DNA of 64,000 nucleotides. It comes from Schlesneria paludicola DSM 18645 (GTDB lineage Bacteria; Planctomycetota; Planctomycetia; Planctomycetales; Planctomycetaceae). The translations under genes were made by a program, and so were the position numbers. A model generated the notes under the pieces. The model made no database searches. It was not told the DNA's origin and saw only the letters and a list, made by a program, of their open reading frames with translations. Shown here one piece after another: positions 54,189-62,967 of this stretch; position 1 is the first letter of the stretch; the number at the start of each line of letters is the position of its first letter. The stretch spans positions 62,001 to 126,000 of the forward strand of contig CAMCMU010000001.1 in assembly GCA_945876035.1 (NCBI GenBank), read 5' to 3'.

Positions 54189-55700
54189 ATGGCTTCCTTT
54201 AATCAATTCTTGCGGTCTGTCGCTACCACAGGCACGTTGACGTTGATTCTTGCTGGATGCGGAGGGACAGACGGTTCTCGTCCGATCTCGGATGTGGACG
54301 GTTCGGCCGGATCTTCTCGAAACACCGATGCGTTATCGTCTCTGCCGACGGTGGCCATCCCCACGCCCAAGTTAATTCAAAAAAACAACGCAACGGCCAC
54401 AAGTACCGCTACCGAAGTCGCGAAGGCTTCGCCGTCGCTGTTTTCGAAATCCGGGAAAACCACGGCGACAACGACTAAGAAGGGCGACGAAAAAAAGACG
54501 GCAGAGACTGCCAATTCGGCGATTGCAACGGAGCCTGAAAAAGGTTCCCCGGAGTGGCTGCTGCTCGAAATTCAGCGTATTCGTGTCTTGCCTCTTCCCG
54601 TTGTTGAAGAAGACCTCGATGACGATTCCGAGGAGAATGATGATGGGGAGAACGATGAGGAAGCAAACACTGTACGCACCCAAGAACAAGATGAAAGATT
54701 GAGGAAGCAACTTGATCAGCAACGTGCTGTCCGTCGCGAACGCAATACTCAAATCATCAAACTCGCTGAGGAATGTATCGCCAAAACCAACAAGGCGCCG
54801 AATTTGGAACAGCAATTCGACACCGCAGCCCATCAGTTGCTGGATGCTCGATTTCAGCTTGCCTTGCAGGGCGATGTTCCCAGCATCGACGCTCTGTTTG
54901 ATGCGGCGAAAACATTTTACGAAAGAAATCCTCTGTCGGAATCCGCACTGGAAGCGCAACTCACTCTTGTTAATCTGACACACGCCAGCGCGTTGCGGTA
55001 CGGAAAATCGGAACCCAAATGGATTCAGGAGTTCGCCAAACACTCTCAGATTTTGGCAAATCACTTTCCGGAAGAGCAGGGAAGGGTCGTCCCTTTGCTT
55101 GCTGCCGCTGGCAGAACCTGTGATATGAACGGGCTCCCTCAAGACGCAATACGCTGCTACTCACTGCTCATGACCCTTTCCAAGGACAGTCCCCAAGCAA
55201 GGCAAGCACAGGGCGTGGTGCGTCGCCTACAACTCATCGGCAAGCCGATGGAACTCGCTGGACCAACAATGGACGGCAACGACCTCAACATCGAGTCCTA
55301 CCGCGGAAAAATGGTTGTGGTCGTCTTTTGGGCGTCACACGTCAAGCCGTTTGTTGATCAACTGCCCAAGCTGATTGCGACCACCAAAAAGTACGAAAAA
55401 TATGCCGCCGTCATTGGGGTCAATCTAGATACGGAAGAGCCGGCCGTAGAAACCTTCTTGGAAAAAACCAGCTTGACATGGCCGCAGATTTTTTCGCCCC
55501 AACGCGAGCAGCGTGGATGGAATTCGCCATTGGCAATTCATTACGGTATCGACAACCTTCCGACGATTTGGATCGTCGACCCTAAGGGTATCGTCGTTGA
55601 AACCTCCACCGACGTCGACACATTAGCAGCCAAATTGCACGAGACTTATTTGCCATACCTGAAATCGACGGCCGTCAAACCTGCGGGCGCAACACGATAG
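54189..55700 (+). CDS. Lipoprotein with thioredoxin-fold domain lacking the CXXC
   Basis: A 503-residue lipoprotein: signal MASFNQFLRSVATTGTLTLILAGC with lipidation at Cys 24. A Ser/Thr/Ala-rich linker leads to a strongly acidic patch (about residues 137-158, Glu/Asp-rich), a helical middle domain resembling tetratricopeptides (residues 170-350), and a C-terminal AhpC/TlpA-type fold (residues 355-495). The fold is recognised from GPTMDGNDLNIESYRGKM, VVVVFWAS, AVIGVNLDTEE, and LPTIWIVDPKGIV with the cis-Pro. Where TlpA proteins have WCGPC this one reads ASHVK, so it cannot do thiol chemistry. A binding role is inferred. GGAG precedes the ATG. Confidence 0.82.
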   Translation: MASFNQFLRSVATTGTLTLILAGCGGTDGSRPISDVDGSAGSSRNTDALSSLPTVAIPTPKLIQKNNATATSTATEVAKASPSLFSKSGKTTATTTKKGDEKKTAETANSAIATEPEKGSPEWLLLEIQRIRVLPLPVVEEDLDDDSEENDDGENDEEANTVRTQEQDERLRKQLDQQRAVRRERNTQIIKLAEECIAKTNKAPNLEQQFDTAAHQLLDARFQLALQGDVPSIDALFDAAKTFYERNPLSESALEAQLTLVNLTHASALRYGKSEPKWIQEFAKHSQILANHFPEEQGRVVPLLAAAGRTCDMNGLPQDAIRCYSLLMTLSKDSPQARQAQGVVRRLQLIGKPMELAGPTMDGNDLNIESYRGKMVVVVFWASHVKPFVDQLPKLIATTKKYEKYAAVIGVNLDTEEPAVETFLEKTSLTWPQIFSPQREQRGWNSPLAIHYGIDNLPTIWIVDPKGIVVETSTDVDTLAAKLHETYLPYLKSTAVKPAGATR

Positions 55701-56077
55701 TTTTCAACATCCGTTGACTTGCTCAGGAATTCGAATAATCGTTTTTTAATTTCACAAAACACCTGACCGCCAATCCAAAACAACATCTCACTCGGAAACG
55801 TGACACACAGCCTCCACGACTTTCGCCCTTTGGTGTTCGCCAACGTCAACCGGTCGCGTAACCGTTGAACTCGGTCAGGCGCTTCGCGCCTGAGTCGGTG
55901 GATATCATTCGGCACTCAACATCGCTTGGTGAAATTGGTATACGAAGAGTTCCATGTGCTACCGATATTGGGAATCGCTACGGCAGTTCCGAAGTCCCGT
56001 GCCAAGTTTTTTGACACACGGCGGTGCGGTCGGTCATATTTTCAAAAGTACTCCGCATCGCGAAGGAGAAACTTCTG
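55701..56077. other. Intergenic region with degenerate class II tRNA-like sequence and the lexA-like promoter
   Basis: The 84 bases at 55924-56007 resemble a tRNA-Leu: 7-pair ends (GCTTGGT and GCCAAGT, two wobbles), a D-loop-like GAAATTGGTATAC, a four-pair variable-arm hairpin (CGAT/ATCG) and a T-loop-like GTTCCGAAGTC. No anticodon stem can be formed, so it is not a functional tRNA. A promoter for the lexA-like gene overlaps its 3' flank. Confidence 0.3.
56011..56040 (+). promoter_or_regulatory. Candidate sigma-70 promoter of the lexA-like gene
   Basis: A perfect -35 box TTGACA (56011-56016) is followed after 18 bases by CATATT (56035-56040) as -10. Transcription from here would start near 56047, which excludes the upstream GTG at 56024 as start codon and fits the TTG at 56078. 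Confidence 0.5.
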
Positions 56078-56701
56078 TTGACGGCAGAACCCGGCGAACA
56101 TTTCAGTCGATCGGCTCTCACTGAACGTCAACGCGATGTGTTCGAATTTCTTCGCGAAATGATTGTTTCACACGGCTATGGTCCGACCGTCCGTGAGATT
56201 GGCCAACATTTCAAAATCAATTCGCCAAACGGTGTGATGAGTCACTTGAAAGCGTTAGAAAAAAAAGGACTGATTTCGCGCAAGCCGGGAATGTCACGTG
56301 CCATTCAACTGACCGATCCACCCCAGCCGCAAGCGGCCTTGATCCACATCGGTGATATCACGATGGGACAAGCGTTGAAGCTCGATACGAACGCGACCAC
56401 ACGTCTTGAATTTTCCAGCCTGTTCGCCTCAAAGTCCCATTGTTGCGTGCGAGTTGTCGGCCATGGCCTGCTCGATGATCATATTATTGAAGGCGATTAT
56501 CTGTCTGTCCGACGACAGTCTGACTGCCGTGACGGCGAATTGATTTTAGGGATCGCCGATGACACCGGAGTGACCGTCAAGCGATACTACCGCGAAACAC
56601 GCCGAATACGTCTAGAATCTCTCAACCGAAGATCGCCATCATTATTTGCGACCAAGGTGAAGATTATTGGTCTTGTTGTTGGAGTGATTCGGCAATTCTA
56701 A
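56078..56701 (+). CDS. LexA-like repressor without catalytic serine
   Basis: A 207-residue LexA homologue. The N-terminal winged helix is typical (LTERQRDVFEFLREMI, HGYGPTVREIGQHFKINSPNGVMSHLKALEKKGLI, MSRAIQL). The C-terminal S24-type domain is recognisable, but the Ala-Gly cleavage site reads ITMGQ and the catalytic Ser motif GDSM reads GHGL (in VVGHGLLDDHIIEGD). The catalytic Lys region VTVKRYYR is kept. Such a protein could bind DNA but should not cleave itself on RecA contact. The TTG at 56078 is chosen because AAGGAG lies 9-14 bases upstream and the promoter overlaps the longer frame that begins at 56024. Its stop is 22 bases from the convergent pheT end. Confidence 0.83.
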   Translation: MTAEPGEHFSRSALTERQRDVFEFLREMIVSHGYGPTVREIGQHFKINSPNGVMSHLKALEKKGLISRKPGMSRAIQLTDPPQPQAALIHIGDITMGQALKLDTNATTRLEFSSLFASKSHCCVRVVGHGLLDDHIIEGDYLSVRRQSDCRDGELILGIADDTGVTVKRYYRETRRIRLESLNRRSPSLFATKVKIIGLVVGVIRQF

Positions 56702-56723
56702 CGAACTTGGCGTGCCCTCAATT

Positions 56724-58793
56724 TTACGTACGCAGAGTCGCTCCAACTTGATTCAGGCAGGCGGCGACCACCGACTGCTGAGCCCGCTCGATTTCCTCAC
56801 CCGTTAGCGTTCGATGGGACGAGCGATATACGAGGGTGACAAGATAACTCTTTTTGCCGTCGGGGATCTGTTTTCCCTTGTATTGTCCTCCGAAACGAAC
56901 CGATTCGAGTAGAGGACCGGCAGCTCCACGAACGGTCTGTTCCAAAAACTCCCAAGTCACGTGATCATCGAGCACCAAATTCAGGTCGCGTGTTGATCCT
57001 TGAAATTGAGGAATTGGCCGGAATAAAGGAATCAAATCAGCGTTCGATTCCAACACAGAAATATCCAGTTCCGCAATAGAAACCACGTCTCGCAAATCAA
57101 GTTGGTCTGATACGGACCGATCTATTTCGCCCATCCAACCCCACCAATTTCCGTTAAGAAACAGTTCTGCCCCTCGTCCTTTGACAAACTGCGGCAAGGG
57201 AGATGGATGTGCGGTAACTTTTGACAACGGATGGATTCTCGCCGCGATCAACTCGACCACACCCTTCATTTCAGCGAATGGAAGACCACCCACAAAACTC
57301 ACCATGGTTGGCTCCGCTTGAGACTGCGGCACAGGTTTGTCAGCAGAAAGATAGACGGCAGCTATTTCAAACAATTTGGCACCAAAAGTCCCGCGCCGTT
57401 CGTTCTCCCGGCGGGCGACCATCAGGCTCGGAATCAGACTCTGCCTCAACATATTGGTCTGACGAAAATCCGGATGTTCAATGGAAAGTGGCGTCAGCCC
57501 ATCACGGGGATTGAAAATCTTGAACTCTCGTTCGCTGACTAAAGACAGTGTGATCGCTTCATAAAATCCGGATGCCGTTAGTACTTCACAAATGCGGTCT
57601 GTCACCCGATCCCGGAGTGAATAAGTGCTGGGACACAAAGGTACGGCAACGTCGTCACGAATTTTGTCATATCCATGAATTCGAGCCACCTCTTCAATCA
57701 AATCGATTTCGCGAGATAGGTCACGTCGATGGGATGGCGGAACGAATAAAGCCACCTCCGAGGGTTGGATTTTCTTTTGACTCGGATTTCCCGGACGAAA
57801 ATTTGTTCCGTCATTAGCCCGCTGGAGCCCTAACGCTTCGAGAATTCGGATTGCTTCTTCAGGGGGAATATCAATTCCTAGAATTCGCCGAATTTGGTCA
57901 AACCGGAGAGGGATCGCAGGGCGATCTGAGGGGGGCGATGTTCCAGCAAACGCCGAGCCATTCAATAATTCGCCGCCAGCCACTTCGAGAATCAGTGCAC
58001 AGCAGCGCAAACTCGCCCAATCCGGGCCGCGGGGGTCGAGTGCGCGTTCAAACCGATATGATGAATCGCTGTGAAGCCTTAATCGACGCGACGTCTCGCG
58101 AATAGAAAGCGGCGAAAACATTGCGGACTCAATCAAGATATTCTGGGTCGCCGCAGTGATCTCCGTCTCCGCACCACCCATAATACCGCCGAGCGCCACG
58201 AGACGATTGCTGTCCGCGATAACGCACATCTCCGCTGTTAACACATGTTTCTTATGGTCGATCGTCTGCAACTGTTCACCCGTTTGCGCCCTGCGAACGA
58301 CAATCGTCTGGCTTTGAAATTTATCGAAATCAAAAGCATGTAATGGCTGACCGCACTCCATGAGAACATAATTCGTGATGTCAACAATATTGTTAATCGA
58401 TGCAATTCCAATTGTCGCAAGCCGCTTCCGTAGCCAATCCGGACTAGGCCCAACCTTCGCGCCTCGAATCATCCTCACCTGATATTGAGAACACAGATCG
58501 GGGCATTCAATGGACACGGCAGTCATCGACATCATTGGCGTCAAGCAACTCGTTGGAGACGCCGCGGGGAGCCTGAGTGTCTCCCCCAACAGGACCGCCG
58601 ACTCTCGGGCCACACCGAGATGACCAAGACAGTCCGGCCGATTGCTCGTGACCTCCAAGTCAATACAGAAGTCGTCGTCGACGGCGTGAAACTCTTCCAA
58701 ATTCAATCCAGACATCGTGAGCCGTTCGGTCAACTCCTCGACGGTTACATCGAGAGTCACGTATTGATTGAGCCATTCCCAACTGACAAGCAT
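56724..58793 (-). CDS. pheT: Phenylalanine-tRNA ligase beta subunit
   Basis: A 689-residue subunit of the alpha2-beta2 enzyme that charges tRNA-Phe. It begins MLVSWEWLNQYV and has DLEVTSNRPDCLGHLGVARE, the B3/B4 editing region (NNIVDITNYVLMECGQPLHAFD; LGGIMGGAETE), B5 (HGYDKI-type block), the catalytic-like core and a C-terminal FDX-ACB anticodon-binding domain (FQGSTRDLNLVLDD to VTLVYRSSHRTLTGEEI). The roughly 100-residue OB-fold tRNA-binding domain that normally sits between residues 40 and 140 is missing, which explains the short length (about 795 is common). ATG 58793 is preferred to GTG 58820. No pheS is adjacent. Confidence 0.95.
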   Translation of the reverse strand: MLVSWEWLNQYVTLDVTVEELTERLTMSGLNLEEFHAVDDDFCIDLEVTSNRPDCLGHLGVARESAVLLGETLRLPAASPTSCLTPMMSMTAVSIECPDLCSQYQVRMIRGAKVGPSPDWLRKRLATIGIASINNIVDITNYVLMECGQPLHAFDFDKFQSQTIVVRRAQTGEQLQTIDHKKHVLTAEMCVIADSNRLVALGGIMGGAETEITAATQNILIESAMFSPLSIRETSRRLRLHSDSSYRFERALDPRGPDWASLRCCALILEVAGGELLNGSAFAGTSPPSDRPAIPLRFDQIRRILGIDIPPEEAIRILEALGLQRANDGTNFRPGNPSQKKIQPSEVALFVPPSHRRDLSREIDLIEEVARIHGYDKIRDDVAVPLCPSTYSLRDRVTDRICEVLTASGFYEAITLSLVSEREFKIFNPRDGLTPLSIEHPDFRQTNMLRQSLIPSLMVARRENERRGTFGAKLFEIAAVYLSADKPVPQSQAEPTMVSFVGGLPFAEMKGVVELIAARIHPLSKVTAHPSPLPQFVKGRGAELFLNGNWWGWMGEIDRSVSDQLDLRDVVSIAELDISVLESNADLIPLFRPIPQFQGSTRDLNLVLDDHVTWEFLEQTVRGAAGPLLESVRFGGQYKGKQIPDGKKSYLVTLVYRSSHRTLTGEEIERAQQSVVAACLNQVGATLRT

Positions 58794-59831
58794 GTCGCAC
58801 CGCCACTCAAAAAGATTCACTCACAACAATTGCAAAGTTTTATTTTAGACGGACGTGTTCGACTCCGAAAGAGTCTCGCCGTTCCCCTTGCAATAGCAAT
58901 AAAATAAACTCTCTTCGGGCAACAAATATAGGCTTGGTTTTGTTTGTGAGATTTTGTGAATAGACGCAACTGACGTCATTGACGTTCTCGCCACGTCTCA
59001 TGGGGTGTTAGTCACCAAACGCAGGTTCACAAATGTCAACCTTCTGAGCCGCGAGATCCGGCATGAGTACGAATGAACTTGAATCAGGAACCCTCGTGCA
59101 ACGCGGACGCCAGATCTGCCGCAAGCAACTCCGCTGGTTCGGCAGTCTCGATCAAATCGGAACGGACACCAAATGGTTCCTTCGGCAAGCCATCGTCACT
59201 TTCGCAAGTCGGAATCTTGACAGCGATGTCTGTGGCTCTTGGCGGAACAATTCCCCGAACGCTGCCGCACGGTCCTGTGCGTGACAACCCCTTCGAGACC
59301 ACTTTCGCTTGAGTCTCTCGGGCGACCAAAGATCTCTGATTGTTGAGTCTGTCTCGACCGATCCTTTCACATTCACGGGGCTGAGTGGAATATGTCCAAG
59401 CGTATTCGGTCGGGCACTCATCTTCCCGGAATTATTTGACGAAAATCACGTTGACGGTCTGGTGACATGAGGTCGTGTCGGGATTCCGCCCACATGACTC
59501 GTGTGAGTCCTTGGATCATTCTCTCGCGGTATCAGAATCTTGTCCAGCACCGATTATTAGGCCGCCGCCGATGCCGTATTCGGCTACCGCTCCACGAGAT
59601 CACAGAGCATCGCAATTCATAAAAATTTCCCAGTCGCAAGCATTTGACCTGTTTTTTTCCAAGTGCAGCGACACCAAGCACCGCGAGGGTCACCGGGTCG
59701 CTGACCGAATAACGTCCCACTTCAGGTCTTCGATCCGGCTCTCGGTCATCGCGGCCCCCACCGACTTTTTTGTCGCCGATCTTGTCTCGGAATCCACCCC
59801 CACTAATCGCGCGGCCTGCTTGCTGATACGA
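58794..59831. other. Gene-poor stretch upstream of pheT
   Basis: About 1 kb between the pheT start and the end of the SDR gene. AT-rich sequence at 58840-58970 probably carries the pheT promoter. Overlapping frames of 60-130 codons between 59060 and 59870 on both strands have no recognisable sequence. Confidence 0.4.
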
Positions 59832-60614
59832 TTACAGTTGATCCGCCTCACCCGCCGACGTCTTTGAAGACCCTAAGAACCGTCCACCATCAATTCGAAA
59901 GACTTCGCCGGTGACGAAGTCTGTTCCTTCCAGAAGGAACAGTGTCGCGCGAATGACGTCATCAGCACAGCCGATTCGATTCAAGGCCGACGATTCGCAA
60001 ATTTTCTGCAGGACTCTTTTTGGAAGATTGGGCGGAGGCTCGACCGTTCCCGGAGCGACAGCATTCACCGTAATGGTCGGCGCAAGCTCTACCGCCAGTG
60101 CTTTCGTAAGCGTCACCAGTCCTCCCTTCGCGATCAGATAGGGAAGATAGTCCCGATAGGGTCGGTCGACCGCCCAGTCGGTGAAGTGAATGATCTTCCC
60201 CCGCAAACCACCGACGATTGGCTGCCGGAGCATGGCCCGAGCCGCTGCTACGGCCACCCAATAAGGCGCTGTAAGATTCGCCGCAAGCATCGCCTCGTAG
60301 TCTGATGGCTGGAGCGAAGCAAAAGGGGTGGGATGATAAATACTCGTTAGATTGATCAAAATATCGATCGAGCCAAACGTCTCCACCGTCCAGTCGACGA
60401 GTCGCTCCGCTTCAAGGGAGGAACACAGATCGGCTTGGAAAGCATCCGCCTGAACACCCATTTGTTGACAGTCGGCGACCAAAGTCCGCATTTCTTCTCG
60501 GCTTGTGCGGTAACTGACGGCGATGTTCATCCCCCGTTCGGCGAGTTGACGAGCCAACCCGGCACCGATTCGGCGGCCACCGGTGATGAGGACTGTCTTG
60601 CCAGAGAGAATCAT
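59832..60614 (-). CDS. SDR oxidoreductase, pteridine-reductase/FolM-like
   Basis: A 260-residue short-chain dehydrogenase. The NADPH site reads LITGGRRIGAGLARQLAERG; the RR in place of the usual GxGxG spacing is typical of pteridine reductases and FolM (dihydromonapterin reductase). The catalytic set is Asn in AANLTAPYW, a Thr in IIHFTDWA at the Ser position, and Tyr/Lys in YLPYLIAKGG. NAVAPGTVEPP and VFRIDGGRFLG complete the fold. A role in reducing pterins or another small carbonyl compound is inferred. The ATG at 60614 has GGAAG in front. Neighbours give no pathway hint. Confidence 0.85.
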   Translation of the reverse strand: MILSGKTVLITGGRRIGAGLARQLAERGMNIAVSYRTSREEMRTLVADCQQMGVQADAFQADLCSSLEAERLVDWTVETFGSIDILINLTSIYHPTPFASLQPSDYEAMLAANLTAPYWVAVAAARAMLRQPIVGGLRGKIIHFTDWAVDRPYRDYLPYLIAKGGLVTLTKALAVELAPTITVNAVAPGTVEPPPNLPKRVLQKICESSALNRIGCADDVIRATLFLLEGTDFVTGEVFRIDGGRFLGSSKTSAGEADQL

Positions 60615-61059
60615 GCAACTTCCGTTTCGAGGTCATTGGCAGTGGCGGCAACTGCCGATGTCAGCAGCAATTGATGGTAATTTGTACAACCGTTCTCGAA
60701 ATCTAGCCGGCTCGACTTGTTGAGCGATCACATCAAATCTATCGTCCAACAACCGTTCCTTTTATTCAACTGTCCCCAACATCGAGGTCGTGCCTGTTCC
60801 ACTTTCAGATGGGGGAAAACGTGACTGTCGACAGGTCCCGCTATTGATCCGATGTCCATCGTGCGGCCTCTCCGAGACGCGTTTCATGGAACTTCTATAA
60901 GAATCGACGCATTCCAAAAAATGAATCGCGAGAAGAAACTTTCACGGATATCCACTCCGACAATCACACACAGGAAGACACTTTTTGTTCCTGCCAGAGG
61001 TTCCATTCCTGATGTTCACGAAAGACTTTAAACTCACTTACTTGGCGAGCAGGCAAGCA
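60615..61059. other. Divergent intergenic region
   Basis: About 445 bases between the SDR gene (minus) and the secreted protein (plus), presumably with both promoters. No gene, repeat or hairpin stands out. Confidence 0.4.
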
Positions 61060-61902
61060 ATGAAAAAAAAATTGGACTTCATCCAGTCCGTCGCGATGCT
61101 AGCCCTTTTGTCATCGCAGGCGTTCGCTCAGGAAATTCGGGTCTATACGACAGTCCGAAACTCGGCAATGATTTTGCCGAATGAGTCGCCGGAGAAGGCT
61201 CCGGTCGTGGCACGAAGTCTGACATTGTTCCACGCCGGTAAAATTTATGACTATGTTGACTCGGCCAGAGAGGTCACCGTTTATGAGCCGCTTCTCCGCC
61301 GTTTCACATTGCTCAGCGAATACCGATCGACGAAAACCGAATTAGCACAGGATGAATTGCGTCAGTATCTGAGTCTTGCGGAACAGGAGGCCTGGAAACA
61401 GCTGAAAGAGGTCGACAAGCAAACCAGTCCTTCTCAGATTCAAGCGATGTCTCGTTTGAAGTTTCAACTTCAACCGGAATTCGAACCTGTGTTTGATGAG
61501 CAAAAGTCTCAGTTGGTGCTCGTAGGACGGGATTTTCAATATCGCGTCGATAGTATGAAACCGCCGAGTCAGAATGTGTGTCAGATCTATCTGCGTTTCG
61601 CCGATGCCATGGCGGAACTTAATTCGGCGCTGCACCCTCGAGCCATGCTACCCGCACCGCGAACCAAGTTGAACGAAGAACTGCGTCAACGCCAGCTGTT
61701 ACCGCTCCGAGTTGAATTGCGTGCCGAGCTTGATCGTCCGCTTTGGCTGCAAGCACGACACGAGTGGACATGGAAGTTTTCGTCTGTCGATCGCCAATTA
61801 ATTTCCAAGTGGGAAAAGCAGATTGATGATCCCAACTTCCGCCACGTCACGTTCCTCCAGTATCAGCACGATTCTCTCGCAGGGGAGACCGCTCGCAGGT
61901 AA
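61060..61902 (+). CDS. Secreted protein of unknown function
   Basis: A 280-residue exported protein. From ATG 61060 it has a signal peptide (MKKKLDFIQSVAMLALLSSQAFAQ). The mature part starts with a beta-rich segment (EIRVYTTVRNS, then SLTLFHAGKIYDYVDSAREVTVYEP) and continues as a charged helical protein (LRQYLSLAEQEAWKQLKEV) with a second beta-type segment (SQLVLVGRDFQYRV). The recurring phrase around LFHAGKIYDY resembles a group of planctomycete secreted proteins without assigned role. No catalytic motif is seen. The frame is open back to 60985, but the signal peptide fixes the start. Confidence 0.75.
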   Translation: MKKKLDFIQSVAMLALLSSQAFAQEIRVYTTVRNSAMILPNESPEKAPVVARSLTLFHAGKIYDYVDSAREVTVYEPLLRRFTLLSEYRSTKTELAQDELRQYLSLAEQEAWKQLKEVDKQTSPSQIQAMSRLKFQLQPEFEPVFDEQKSQLVLVGRDFQYRVDSMKPPSQNVCQIYLRFADAMAELNSALHPRAMLPAPRTKLNEELRQRQLLPLRVELRAELDRPLWLQARHEWTWKFSSVDRQLISKWEKQIDDPNFRHVTFLQYQHDSLAGETARR

Positions 61903-62020
61903 AATCCGCAGCCGGCAAATGCTGCGCGCTCCATGAGTTTAGTCGTCTCTTTTGCTGGAACGTTGGCGAGGGAATCCACGGCAAACCTGCTTGATGCCGC
62001 AGTCGCGCGAACACAGGACA

Positions 62021-62746
62021 TCAGCCACATTCGTCGTCATGACTCGCGTTCTTTATGCGAACCGTATCGTCGATCGCGTGCCTCACGCTGGTCAACGGGC
62101 TGCCATTCCATTCCGCAAAAAACTGTTCCAAGAATTTCTCCATGAATCGATGACGCTCAACGGCCAAACGCTTCCCGGTCGTCGTTTGCATGCGGTCCTT
62201 GAGAAGAAGAAGTTTTTCATAAAAATGGTTGATCGTCGGGCCTCCCTTCTGCTTATAAGCCGCAAAAGTTTGATGCATCAGCGGTGCGGACTCGGGCTCG
62301 TGCATCGTTCGACCAAAATGACCACCAAATGCGAAAGCGCGCGCAATCCCTATCGCTCCCATCGCGTCGAGACGATCTCCATCTTGGACGCAACGCCCTT
62401 CAACGCTTCGCATCTCGGTCACGACACCTGCCCCCTTGAAGGAAACCGTCGCAATGATTTCGCAAACGTGTTCGATCACTGCCGGACGGGCCTGACATTG
62501 ATTCAGCCAATGACGAGCGGCACGCGGACCCGCGGATTCATCACCTTCGTGGAACTTCCAATCCGCAATGTCATGCAGCAATGCGGCCAATTCTGTGACA
62601 ATGAGGTCCGCTCCCTCGTCTCGAGCAATCCGCATGGAATTGCGGCGCACACGATCAATGTGCCACCAATCATGGCCAGAACTGTCCTGACTGAGTAATT
62701 TCTGCACGTGTTCCGCAGTGACCGTAAGAATTTCCGCGTCGATCAT
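62021..62746 (-). CDS. HD-domain phosphohydrolase-like protein
   Basis: A 241-residue cytoplasmic protein of the HD superfamily, close to the YedJ/RNA-nucleotidyl HD type. Metal ligands are the His in SGHDWWHIDRV, the HD pair in ALLHDIADWK and the Asp in VQDGDRLDAMGAIGIARAF. SFKG and a C-terminal helical segment (HFYEKLLLLKDRM with TGKRLAVERHRFM) are typical of this group. Members hydrolyse phosphate esters or nucleotides; the substrate here is not known. GAGGG precedes the ATG. It is divergent from the kinase gene. Confidence 0.9.
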   Translation of the reverse strand: MIDAEILTVTAEHVQKLLSQDSSGHDWWHIDRVRRNSMRIARDEGADLIVTELAALLHDIADWKFHEGDESAGPRAARHWLNQCQARPAVIEHVCEIIATVSFKGAGVVTEMRSVEGRCVQDGDRLDAMGAIGIARAFAFGGHFGRTMHEPESAPLMHQTFAAYKQKGGPTINHFYEKLLLLKDRMQTTTGKRLAVERHRFMEKFLEQFFAEWNGSPLTSVRHAIDDTVRIKNASHDDECG

Positions 62747-62967
62747 TCCGTGCCCTCTTTCAGCGTTCGAAGTTCAATCGTCTCATTCAGTAGAAGCATC
62801 TTAAATGTATGGAGTCACTCCAGCCACAGTGTCCATCTCAGGAGCCACCTGATGACTGACGATTTCCCAAATATCTGCTAGGATCAAGCCGCACGTGGTA
62901 GGTCTCTCGGTCGACGCCGTCAGATCTCTCCAAGTCCAAGAAATCGAACCTCAATACGGAGTCGATC

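Noticed and set aside
55866-55905. Small hairpin TCAGGCG-CTTCG-CGCCTGA as a terminator of the thioredoxin-fold lipoprotein gene
   Set aside because: The stem is only seven pairs and no T-run follows, so a terminator is not supported.
55924-56007. A functional tRNA-Leu gene
   Set aside because: No anticodon stem-loop can be formed and the T-loop has an inserted base, so only a decayed tRNA-like sequence is reported.
59060-59870. Overlapping 60-130-codon frames upstream of the SDR gene
   Set aside because: They occur on both strands in the same place, lack start signals and show no recognisable protein sequence.
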